This document shows, one piece after another, positions 27,491-35,428 of a stretch of 64,000 bases of DNA. Made by a program: the position numbers and the translations under genes. The stretch covers positions 62,001-126,000 of the forward strand of contig SVHA01000002.1 of NCBI GenBank assembly GCA_015056085.1, in the 5' to 3' direction. Each line of letters starts with the position of its first letter. The first letter of the stretch is position 1. The notes beneath the pieces were generated by a model, which saw only the letters and a program-made list of their open reading frames with translations, was not told the origin of the DNA and made no database searches. The stretch comes from Clostridiales bacterium. GTDB lineage: Bacteria; Bacillota; Clostridia; Christensenellales; Aristaeellaceae.

Positions 27491-27504
27491 TTTTGTGTGC
27501 CCTT

Positions 27505-28635
27505 TTACAGGGGAATGGTCAGGTTGTACATGATGATGATCACATCGGGGCGGAATTCTTCGATGTAGGCAAGGAAACTGTCGCTGTAACGGCCGTCCCG
27601 GGGATCCAGATAACGGAGTTCCTGGAAGTACAGGCTCAGATACATGGCTGTGGGCCGCCCGAAGGAATCGGCAATCAGCATGGCCTTCTGATCGGTTTCT
27701 GCCAGATGATTCACGATGCAGTTTTCCGCATAGCCGCCGTGGAGGCAAGCGTTGTACTTGTTGTTGTAAATGGGGTTATCCAGCAAATCCAGGTCCACAA
27801 AGGCGGCGGTGAAATCCCCGGAGTAGGCGCCGTCCAGCTTGTGGTCGATATAATGCTCGTAGTGCAGGGAGGTGGGGAAGGTGGGGATGAGCAGGGTGAA
27901 ATCATCCCGCCCGGAATAAATATCGCCCGCCTTGATGCCCAGAGAGCCCAGCATGGAGTTGGGATAGGTCAACTCAGTGTAGTTTTCCGGGCTGGCGATC
28001 ACCTCCGGCAGATCATCTCCCAGCAGCTCCCCTGCGATGAGGGCAGAGGCGTGGAAGGAAGACCGGGGCGTCCAGTGGTGATCGGTGCGGAAGGCTTCCT
28101 GCACCTGGGGATATTCCCGCAAATCCAGCACGTTGACGCCCTTTTCCCTCAGGGCCGCCAGCATACCGTCCGCTTCTTCCGGGCGGGCGGAGAGATCGTA
28201 GCCTTCAAGACCGATCGCGTTGGCGCTGTCCTTGAAGGCCGTCTGGACAAACAGCACCTCGATGCCCATGCTGTCCGCCATCTCCTTGATGGCCATGGTG
28301 CTGGCAATGGGCGGCGTTTCATAGCGCACAACGGGCGAGGAATTGCCGAAGTACATCGTGCCGTCCACGTCGGTGATCACTTCAAAGTTGCGGATTTCCT
28401 TTTTGCCCAGCAAGGCCTGCCAGGTGCCGAAGATGTTCAGGTTGAAATTGTTGACGTACCGCTCATTGACGGCGGTTTCGATCTGGGCGATGGTTTCCTT
28501 GGTGGGATAGCCCTTTTTGAGCTGGTTTTTCACCTGCCGATGCAGGGAGGGGTCCCGCAGCACCAGTGCGCCGGTGAGGAGCATCAGCACAAACAGCAGG
28601 GCGAAAACCCATCGGATGACCTTGACGGATTTCAT
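27505..28635 (-). CDS. DHHW/AlgX-AlgJ-like protein of polysaccharide O-acylation
   Basis: 376 aa with an N-terminal transmembrane anchor (about 8-26). The name-giving motif is present as RTDHHWTPRSSF, and a LIADSFGRP serine motif near residue 315 completes the SGNH-like triad seen in AlgJ/AlgX proteins. In alginate O-acetylation these act outside the membrane on acyl groups delivered by an MBOAT protein; the MBOAT gene is 18 bases upstream. Substrate and acyl group here are unknown. Confidence 0.87.
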   Translation of the reverse strand: MKSVKVIRWVFALLFVLMLLTGALVLRDPSLHRQVKNQLKKGYPTKETIAQIETAVNERYVNNFNLNIFGTWQALLGKKEIRNFEVITDVDGTMYFGNSSPVVRYETPPIASTMAIKEMADSMGIEVLFVQTAFKDSANAIGLEGYDLSARPEEADGMLAALREKGVNVLDLREYPQVQEAFRTDHHWTPRSSFHASALIAGELLGDDLPEVIASPENYTELTYPNSMLGSLGIKAGDIYSGRDDFTLLIPTFPTSLHYEHYIDHKLDGAYSGDFTAAFVDLDLLDNPIYNNKYNACLHGGYAENCIVNHLAETDQKAMLIADSFGRPTAMYLSLYFQELRYLDPRDGRYSDSFLAYIEEFRPDVIIIMYNLTIPL

Positions 28636-28653
28636 CAGCGGACGCTCCTTTCC

Positions 28654-30060
28654 TTAGAAGTTGAAATAGATGAAGGGGTTGTAGGTGCCGTTGATCAGGT
28701 GAGCCAGGCTCAGCACGAACATGAGCAGCAGCGCTGTGCAGGTGATGGCCTCATGGGCGACAGGGTGCTTCTCCTGCAGGCGTTTCAGCACACTGGAAGG
28801 CAAACGGGTGGCAAAGAGCAGCGCCATCAGCAGGGTGAACCAGTTCTCCTTCAGCAGCACCAGCACCGACGGCGCTTCAATACCGGGCGTGCCCAGGCCA
28901 AACATGGCGCCGATGTATTGTCCTGCGGCAGACAGGGATGGCGCACGGAAAATCACCCAGCCGATCAGCACGAAGAACAGCGTGTACAGGTGGGTGTACC
29001 AGGTGTTTTTGTTGCTCAGACCCAGGGCGCGCTCGGCGCTCAGCAGCACGAAGTACCACAGGCCCCACACCAGGAAGGTCATGTTGGCGCCGTGCCACAG
29101 GCCCGTCAGCGCCCAGACTGCCAGCAGATTCAGCACCCTGCGGGCGGCTGAGGGGCTGCGGTTGCCGCCCAGGGGGATGTACACATAATCCCGGAACCAG
29201 ACGCTGAGCGTCATGTGCCAGCGCCGCCAGAAATCCTTGACGGTGGAGGAGGTGTAGGGGTGGTTGAAGTTCTCCGGGATGCGGATGCCGAACATCAGGC
29301 CCAGACCGATGGCCATGTCGGAATAGCCGGAGAAGTCGTAGTAAATCTGGAAGGCGTAGGCGATGGCGCCCAGCCACGCCATGGCGGGGGAGGGGCAGTC
29401 AAGGGCGAAGGCCCTGTCGGCGATGGCGCCCACCACGTTGGACAAAAGCACCTTGCGGGCCAGGCCTGTCAGGAATCGCTTCACACCCGCCGCAAAGCCG
29501 TCAAAGGACAGGGCGCGGGATTGAATCTGCTGGGAAATGTCACTGTAACGGACGATGGGCCCGGCGATCAGCTGGGGGAAGAAAGAGATGTAGAAGGCCA
29601 CATACAGGGGATTTTTGTGGGCGTCTTCCTTCTGGCGATAGACGTCCACCACATAGGAAACAGCCTGGAAGGTGAAAAAGGAGATGCCGATGGGCATTTC
29701 CACGGCAAGGGATTCAAGAGAAGCGCCAAAGGCACGATTGAGCAGCGACAGGCTGAAATTCAGATACTTGAAGTAGAACAGGGCGCCAAAGTTCAGCAGC
29801 AGGCAGACAATCAACACGGGCAGTGCAAGCCGGGAGCCCTTTGCCTTCAGCCGGGACACCCAAAGGGCGCTGAGCCAGTTGAGCGCAATAGAGCCCAGCA
29901 TCAGCAGGATGTTGAACGGTTCGCCCCAGGCATAAAAAAACAGGCTGGCCAGCGTCAGGAAAATGTTCTGCAGCAGCAGGGATTTCCGCAGCAGCACATT
30001 GTTGACAAACAGCGTGACCGTCAGGAATAAGAAAATAAAGATCAGACTGGAAAAAAGCAT
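28654..30060 (-). CDS. MBOAT-family O-acyltransferase (AlgI/DltB-like)
   Basis: 468 aa polytopic membrane protein. MBOAT features include PIGISFFTFQAVSYVVDVYR, AGPIVRYSDI, FSGYSDMAIGLGLMFG, PENFNHPYTSSTVKDFWRRWHMTL and the conserved histidine in ALTGLWHGANMTFLVWG. Such proteins move acyl groups from the cytoplasm to an extracellular acceptor. The start is set at ATG 30060, seven bases after AAGGAGGAG; the longer open frame to 30168 covers the promoter. Confidence 0.93.
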   Translation of the reverse strand: MLFSSLIFIFLFLTVTLFVNNVLLRKSLLLQNIFLTLASLFFYAWGEPFNILLMLGSIALNWLSALWVSRLKAKGSRLALPVLIVCLLLNFGALFYFKYLNFSLSLLNRAFGASLESLAVEMPIGISFFTFQAVSYVVDVYRQKEDAHKNPLYVAFYISFFPQLIAGPIVRYSDISQQIQSRALSFDGFAAGVKRFLTGLARKVLLSNVVGAIADRAFALDCPSPAMAWLGAIAYAFQIYYDFSGYSDMAIGLGLMFGIRIPENFNHPYTSSTVKDFWRRWHMTLSVWFRDYVYIPLGGNRSPSAARRVLNLLAVWALTGLWHGANMTFLVWGLWYFVLLSAERALGLSNKNTWYTHLYTLFFVLIGWVIFRAPSLSAAGQYIGAMFGLGTPGIEAPSVLVLLKENWFTLLMALLFATRLPSSVLKRLQEKHPVAHEAITCTALLLMFVLSLAHLINGTYNPFIYFNF

Positions 30061-30088
30061 AACGCTCCTCCTTCTTCCGTGTATGGGA

Positions 30089-30117
30089 AGTATACCACAA
30101 ATTCCCTGTACGGGCAA
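30089..30117 (-). promoter_or_regulatory. Promoter of the MBOAT-DHHW operon
   Basis: On the minus strand: TTGCCC (30112-30117), a 17-base spacer, TATACT (30089-30094), 29 bases before the MBOAT start. Confidence 0.7.
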
Positions 30118-30161
30118 CTCTGCGGATGGAATTCCTCTGATTTCTCCCGTCCCCGGACGGA

Positions 30162-30191
30162 TTGACACAAGGGCCCATGAAATGGTAAAAT
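30162..30191 (+). promoter_or_regulatory. Promoter of the secreted DUF4185-like gene
   Basis: TTGACA (30162-30167), an 18-base spacer, TAAAAT (30186-30191). It is divergent from the MBOAT promoter. Confidence 0.65.
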
Positions 30192-30242
30192 GTGGACAAG
30201 ATCAACGAAACCCCAGCCCCACAAAAGAAGGGAGCACCCCCC

Positions 30243-31559
30243 ATGAAAATCCGCCTGACCCGGTTTCTGCTGATGCTGCTCACCCTGTGCCTGCTGATGC
30301 CCCTCGCTGCCCTTGGCGAGGACGAAGAGATTCACCTCACCGCCACCCCGGCAAAGGAATGGACGGAACTGTTCCATCGCCTCAATCAGAAGGAATACAC
30401 CTGGCTGAGCGCAGACGGCATCTTCTCCGTGGCGCTGGACGGCAACGATTCCTTCGCCAGCGCAGACAGCAGCACCACCACCGCCTTCATCTTCAGCGAT
30501 TCCCTCATGGGCACCTCCGATGAGAAGGGCGCCTATACCAGTCGTTTCAGCATGGTGAATCACTCGGCGGCCATCCTCAAGGGATACAGCGCCGACGGGG
30601 ACAACCTGCGCTTTGTGTGGGGTCATGGCGGCAACCTGCAGCCGAATCAGAATATCTTCGGCGAGCGCCGCTGGATGCAGGATATGGTCGTCGTCGGCGA
30701 TAAACTGTATGTGACGGGCACGCCGGAAGTGGGCTGGAAGGCCCAGCACGTGGACCTGTACACCATTCCCATCAAGGGCGGCGAGCCCCAGTATGACGAG
30801 TTTGTCAAGACGCCGGAAATCCCGGAACTGTACCTGCATACGCCGGATGACAAGTACTACTACGTTTTCGGCGGCTGCTTCATGTGCAACACCGAGCAAG
30901 CCGGCGCCCCTGATCCTGACGGCTATATCTACGTTTACGGCACCCGTGACGCCGTGCATGAGTGGAGCCGCAAGGATTTGCTTGTGGCCCGTATCCATGA
31001 GGACGACTTCCCGGATTTCTCCAAGCTGACCTACTGGGAGGGCGACAAGTGGGGTACGGACATCGAAAAGTCTCTGCCGCTTTTGCGCTGGGTGTCCTGC
31101 GAAATGAGCGTCACGCCCATCACCGTGGGCCCCTACGCCGGCAAGTACATGGCGGTGTACACCCGCTTTGTGGAGGGCAATGAAATCGCCTATTCCCTCA
31201 GCGACACCCCCTGGGGGCCTTTCACCACGGGCGTGACCTGCTATGTCTGCCCGGAGCACGGTCAGCCGACGCTGGACGGCGTGGGGCACATCTACTGCTA
31301 CAACGCCAAGGCCCATCCCCATCTGTCCAAGGGCAGCCAGATGCTGATTTCCTACAACACCAACGCCCGTGACAACCAGACCATCTGGGCCACCGACGGC
31401 TATCCTCATTTCATCTGGCTGGAACTGGATCCAGACCCCAACGCTACTCCCACGGACATCTGGGCCACTCCTACGAACCTGGCCACCGGGACGGACGTTT
31501 CCACCGCCACGGACATGGCCACTGGGACGGATATTGCTACTGGGACGGACGCCAAATAA
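30243..31559 (+). CDS. Secreted DUF4185-like propeller protein
   Basis: 438 aa with a signal peptide (about 1-22). The body resembles DUF4185/GH43-like beta-propeller domains: ADGIFSVALDGNDSFAS, TAFIFSDSLMG, MVNHSAAIL, RWMQDMVVVGDKLYV, PDPDGYIYVYG, KLTYWEGDKW, CEMSVTPITVGPYAGKYMAVY, YSLSDTPWGPF and KAHPHLSKGSQMLISYNTN. The C-terminus is a Thr/Ala/Asp repeat (ATGTD-like units). It lacks the N-terminal domain and lipobox of its three paralogues on the other strand. Substrate and activity are unknown; a carbohydrate-binding or hydrolytic role is a guess. ATG 30243 follows AAGGGAG. Confidence 0.72.
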   Translation: MKIRLTRFLLMLLTLCLLMPLAALGEDEEIHLTATPAKEWTELFHRLNQKEYTWLSADGIFSVALDGNDSFASADSSTTTAFIFSDSLMGTSDEKGAYTSRFSMVNHSAAILKGYSADGDNLRFVWGHGGNLQPNQNIFGERRWMQDMVVVGDKLYVTGTPEVGWKAQHVDLYTIPIKGGEPQYDEFVKTPEIPELYLHTPDDKYYYVFGGCFMCNTEQAGAPDPDGYIYVYGTRDAVHEWSRKDLLVARIHEDDFPDFSKLTYWEGDKWGTDIEKSLPLLRWVSCEMSVTPITVGPYAGKYMAVYTRFVEGNEIAYSLSDTPWGPFTTGVTCYVCPEHGQPTLDGVGHIYCYNAKAHPHLSKGSQMLISYNTNARDNQTIWATDGYPHFIWLELDPDPNATPTDIWATPTNLATGTDVSTATDMATGTDIATGTDAK

Positions 31560-31575
31560 CGCCGCTGATTCCTCT

Positions 31576-31609
31576 GCGCCGTGTATCATGCTGATGCACG
31601 GCGCTTTTT
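31576..31609 (+). terminator. Terminator of the secreted DUF4185-like gene
   Basis: GCGCCGTG and CACGGCGC arms, then TTTTT. Confidence 0.88.
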
Positions 31610-31618
31610 GTTGCCATC

Positions 31619-31644
31619 AAAAAAGCCGCCGGGAGTCCGGCGGC
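31619..31644 (-). terminator. Terminator of the lipoprotein operon
   Basis: On the minus strand, GCCGCCGG and CCGGCGGC arms with a four-base loop are followed by six T residues. Confidence 0.88.
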
Positions 31645-31658
31645 AAGGGTACAGGGGA

Positions 31659-33566
31659 TTAGTCGGCAATGTCCGCATCCGTGGCGGTGGAAATGTCCAG
31701 GTCCGTGGCGGTGGCGTAATCGTTCAGGGGATCCAGATCCACCCAGATGAAGCGGGGATGATAGGTCGGATTGTCCACCAGAGCGAATTCCTGCGTATTG
31801 GTGTTATAGGAGACCAGGAGCTGATCGCCATGGGACAGGTGGGGATATGCCTTTGCCATGTAAGTCCACACCTTGTGTTCCTGATACCAGGGATCGCTGG
31901 CTTCCGGTGCGGTGTAGAGCAGCTGCGGCTCGCTGAAGGGGCCCCAGGGAGTTTCGCCGATGCAGTAAACGATGTGGGAGCTTACGGTGCCTTCCATGTA
32001 GATGGCGATGAACTTGCCCTTGTGGGGGCCCACGGTGACGGGCGTGATGCTGAATTCCTCGCTGACGCCGTTGAGGGTGGGAATTTTGATGGAATCCGCG
32101 ATGTTTTCCGACCAGCCTTTACCGTCCCAGAAGGTCAGCTTGGTGAAGTCGGGGAAGTCGCCCTCCAGAATGCGGGCCACGGAGACTTCCTTGTTGCTTG
32201 ACCACTTGCCGTAGAGGTAGATGTATCCGTCGGGATTCTCCACGCCGGCGGTTTCCGTCATGGCGCACACCGCAAAGCCGAAAATGACGTACTGCTCCGT
32301 AGCAGGGTCGGTGTAGCGCAGTTCAGGAATTTCTTCCTGAATGGTGTAGGCGGCAAAATCCGGCTTGCCATCCACGATGGGGAAGGTCACCAGATCGGAC
32401 TCCTTGAGGGTCAGATCATAGGGCGTGAAGCAGAACATATACAGGTTATTGCCGATCACCACGCCGTCGCCGAACCACTTCTTGCGCTGCACCAGATTCT
32501 TGGTTTCATCCGCCTGCAGGTCAGTGGGCGTGGTGGGGCAGGCGCCGTCCTTGCCCCAGTAGAAGGTGATGTTGTCCTTGATGGGCTGATTGCCCCTGAG
32601 GACGGCAGCGCTGTGGTTGGGCATATAGAAGGGCTGGAAAGGCAGTTTGTGGCCCTTTTCATCAGAGGGCGCAATGACGGTGTCACTGAAGATGAAGAAG
32701 GTGTCGGTATCCTCGGTGGAGGAACCGAAGGCGTCCTTGCCGTCCAGGGCGATGCCGAAGATACCGTCAGCGCCCAGCCACTGATTGCCCACATTGTTGT
32801 AGCGCTCAAACATGGCGGTCCATTCCGGGGCGGGAACAGCGGTGAGCATGGGGTTTTCCACATCCTCATAGCCTTCAGCGGCATAGCGGTAGGAGCCCTG
32901 CATCATCCGCAGTGCCACAGGCTTGCCGCCATCAGCGACGACGGTCAGCCCGGCTTCCATGGTGCGATCAAGGGCAGCGAGGCTGCTCATCTGCACCTGG
33001 CCCAGGGAGTACTCGGTGTTCATCCTGGTGCCGTCAGGCTTGCGGGCGTCCAGATCAAAGACGGTATCATCCTCATACACCCAGCTTTCTAGCGTGCGGA
33101 ACACAGCCGTCAGCACGGTGCCATCCTCGGTATAACGGGCCACCTTGCCGTTGACGGCTTCCAGTTGCGGCACGTTGAAGGAATTCTTCCCGGCGGTGAG
33201 CACTTTCAGCCGCTCAATGTATTCATCGTAGTTCGCAAAGGGGAAGGACAGCGTCAGGATTTCCTCGGCGGCTTCCGGATGGACGGAAGCGTTCAGCCAG
33301 GCGGCGGTGCCGGGGTTATGCTGGGCATAGCGGGCTTCCACCCAGGCGGAAAGGTCGTCGCCGTGCTTTTTCAGGTGATAGTAGGAGGGGGATTCCGTGC
33401 CGTCCGTCTTGAGACGGGGAATGTGAATGGAGATATGCCTTTCGCCGCTGCCGTCACCGTTGATGGTGATGCTGCCGGTGAGCCAGCAGCTTTCACAGGC
33501 GCACAGTACCAGCGCAGCAATCAGCAGCAGGGACATCAGAATCAGGATTTTGCCATGCTTTTTCAT
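31659..33566 (-). CDS. DUF4185-like lipoprotein, copy 3 of tandem
   Basis: 635 aa with a lipoprotein signal peptide (LVLCAC lipobox, lipidated Cys near residue 24). An N-terminal domain begins with ITINGDGSGERHISIHIPR (about 30-230), followed by a DUF4185-like propeller (about 240-610; WLGADGIFGIALDGKDAFGS, TFFIFSDTVIAPSDEKGH, MPNHSAAVLRGN, KKWFGDGVVIGNNLYMF, FSITPVTVGPHKGKFIAIY, TPWGPFSEPQLLY). The C-terminus has a short Thr/Ala/Asp repeat like the divergent paralogue. It overlaps the preceding copy by ATGA, so the three genes are one translational unit. Anchored at the outer face; function unknown. Confidence 0.75.
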   Translation of the reverse strand: MKKHGKILILMSLLLIAALVLCACESCWLTGSITINGDGSGERHISIHIPRLKTDGTESPSYYHLKKHGDDLSAWVEARYAQHNPGTAAWLNASVHPEAAEEILTLSFPFANYDEYIERLKVLTAGKNSFNVPQLEAVNGKVARYTEDGTVLTAVFRTLESWVYEDDTVFDLDARKPDGTRMNTEYSLGQVQMSSLAALDRTMEAGLTVVADGGKPVALRMMQGSYRYAAEGYEDVENPMLTAVPAPEWTAMFERYNNVGNQWLGADGIFGIALDGKDAFGSSTEDTDTFFIFSDTVIAPSDEKGHKLPFQPFYMPNHSAAVLRGNQPIKDNITFYWGKDGACPTTPTDLQADETKNLVQRKKWFGDGVVIGNNLYMFCFTPYDLTLKESDLVTFPIVDGKPDFAAYTIQEEIPELRYTDPATEQYVIFGFAVCAMTETAGVENPDGYIYLYGKWSSNKEVSVARILEGDFPDFTKLTFWDGKGWSENIADSIKIPTLNGVSEEFSITPVTVGPHKGKFIAIYMEGTVSSHIVYCIGETPWGPFSEPQLLYTAPEASDPWYQEHKVWTYMAKAYPHLSHGDQLLVSYNTNTQEFALVDNPTYHPRFIWVDLDPLNDYATATDLDISTATDADIAD

Positions 33567-35428
33567 TCAGCGGATACCTCCGAATCATTCGTGGGGTCCA
33601 GGTCCAGCCACACAAAGCGGGGACGATAGGTGATGTTGTCCTGATAGGGGTTGTCGAAGGTGTTGATGTTGTAGGACACCAGCAGCTTGTCATCGTGGGA
33701 CAGATGGGGATAGGCCTTGGCCTGATACGTCCAGCAGCCCCTTTCGGTGAACCAGGGGTCAGTGGCTTCCGGCGCAGAATAGGCCAGCTGCGGCTCGGTG
33801 AAGGGGCCCCAGGGCGTATCGCTGAAGGCATACATGATGTGGGACGAGGTGCTGTCTTCCATGTACACGGCGATGAACTTGCCCTTGTGGGGGCCCACGG
33901 TGACGGGAGAAATGCTGAATTCCTCGCTGACGCCGTCCAGGGTGGCGATTTGTACCGCATCGGCAATGTTTGCAGACCAGCCTTCGCCGTCCCAGAAGGT
34001 CAGCTTGGTGAAGTCCGGGAAGTCGGTTTCCAGCACGCGGGCTACGGAGACTTCCTTGTTGCCGCTCCACTTGCCGTAGAGGTAGACATAGCCGTCGGGA
34101 TTCGGCACCTTGGCGGTTTCCGTCATGGCTGTCACCACATAGCCGTAGAGCACAAACTCGCCGGTGTCTGCACGGGTGTACTTGAGCTGGGGGATGTCCT
34201 GCACAATGGTGCAGGCGGTAAAGTCAGGCATATTGTCCACAATCGGGATGGTGACCAGATCCATCGTCTCAGCGTGGAGGTCAACAGGGGTGTAGCAGAA
34301 CAGGTATAGCGTGTCACCGATGACCACGCCGTCGCCAAACCACTTTCTGTGCTCTGCCAGATTCTTTTCCTTTTCGTTGTTCAGGAGCCGTTCACTCGTG
34401 GGGCAGGAGCCGTCCTTGCCCCAGTAGAAGGAGAGGTTCTCCTTGAGGGGTACGTTGCCCTTGAGCACCGCAGCGCTGTGGTTGGGCATATAGTAGGGCG
34501 CATAAGGCAGACGGTGACCGTTTTCGTCGGAAGGCCCCACCAGCGTATCGCTGAAGATGAAGAAGGTGTTGGTATCAGCCGTGGCGGAGCCGTGAGAGTC
34601 ATCACCATTGAGGGCAATGCCGAAGATGCCGTCGGCGGCCAGCCAGGTATTGCGGGGATTGTTGAACCGCTCAAACAGCGCCGACCATTCAGGCGCTTCC
34701 GTCACGGTGAGGAGGGCCAGTTCCGGGTCTTCATAACCGGGCGCCTCATAGCGGAAGGCGCCGTAAGCCGTGCGCAGGCCGATGGGATCGCCGCCATCGA
34801 TGGTGACGGTCATGACGGCCTGCATGGTGCGGTCGATGGGGGACAGGCTGCTGCCGGCAATGTCTGCCTGGGAATATTGGGTGTTCAACTGGGTGCCGTC
34901 GGGCTTGGTGGCCTTCAGGTCAAACATGGTCTCGTCTGAGTAGAACCAGTTTTCCAGCGTGTGGAAAACGGCGGGCAGCACATCGGCTCCTTCCGTGTAG
35001 CGCACCACCTTGCCGTCCACGGCTTCCATGGTGGGAAGGGTGTAGGGGTATTCGGAAGAAATCAGGAGATCCATCCGGGTCAGATACTCCTCAAAGGAAC
35101 TGAAGGAGAAACTCAGCGTCAGGATTTCTTCTTCGGCATTTTCCTGGGTGGAGGCTTTCAGCCAGCCGGTGGTCTCCGGCACATGGAGGGCATAGCAGTC
35201 CTCCGCCCAGGCAGCCAGTTCGTCGCCGTGCTTTTTCAGGTAGTAGTAGGAGGCGGATTCGCCGCCTTCAGCAGTCACCCGGGGGATGTGAATGGAGATG
35301 TGCCTCTCGCCGCTGCCGTCGCCGTTGAGTCTGAAGTCGCCGGTCACTTTGCAGCTTTCACAGGCGCACATCATCAGGCAGGCGCAGATCAGCGCCATCA
35401 GAAGGAGCAATTTGCCGTGTTTTTTCAT
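33563..35428 (-). CDS. DUF4185-like lipoprotein, copy 2 of tandem
   Basis: 621 aa, same layout as its neighbours: signal peptide with a CLMMCAC lipobox, the INGDGSGERHISIHIP-type N-terminal domain, and the propeller with ADGIFGIALNGDDSHGSATADTNTFFIFSDTLVGPSDENGH and FSISPVTVGPHKGKFIAVY. It overlaps both neighbouring genes by four bases. It is closer to the 31659 copy than to the 35425 copy in the N-terminal domain, as far as can be judged by eye. Confidence 0.75.
   Translation of the reverse strand: MKKHGKLLLLMALICACLMMCACESCKVTGDFRLNGDGSGERHISIHIPRVTAEGGESASYYYLKKHGDELAAWAEDCYALHVPETTGWLKASTQENAEEEILTLSFSFSSFEEYLTRMDLLISSEYPYTLPTMEAVDGKVVRYTEGADVLPAVFHTLENWFYSDETMFDLKATKPDGTQLNTQYSQADIAGSSLSPIDRTMQAVMTVTIDGGDPIGLRTAYGAFRYEAPGYEDPELALLTVTEAPEWSALFERFNNPRNTWLAADGIFGIALNGDDSHGSATADTNTFFIFSDTLVGPSDENGHRLPYAPYYMPNHSAAVLKGNVPLKENLSFYWGKDGSCPTSERLLNNEKEKNLAEHRKWFGDGVVIGDTLYLFCYTPVDLHAETMDLVTIPIVDNMPDFTACTIVQDIPQLKYTRADTGEFVLYGYVVTAMTETAKVPNPDGYVYLYGKWSGNKEVSVARVLETDFPDFTKLTFWDGEGWSANIADAVQIATLDGVSEEFSISPVTVGPHKGKFIAVYMEDSTSSHIMYAFSDTPWGPFTEPQLAYSAPEATDPWFTERGCWTYQAKAYPHLSHDDKLLVSYNINTFDNPYQDNITYRPRFVWLDLDPTNDSEVSAE

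Noticed and set aside
25130-27748. Very long antisense open frames (for example 872 codons here, and 978 codons at 36694-39630 on +)
   Set aside because: They lie opposite well-identified genes, have no matching start signals and show His/Gly/Val/Gln-rich translations typical of the shadow frame of GC-rich genes.
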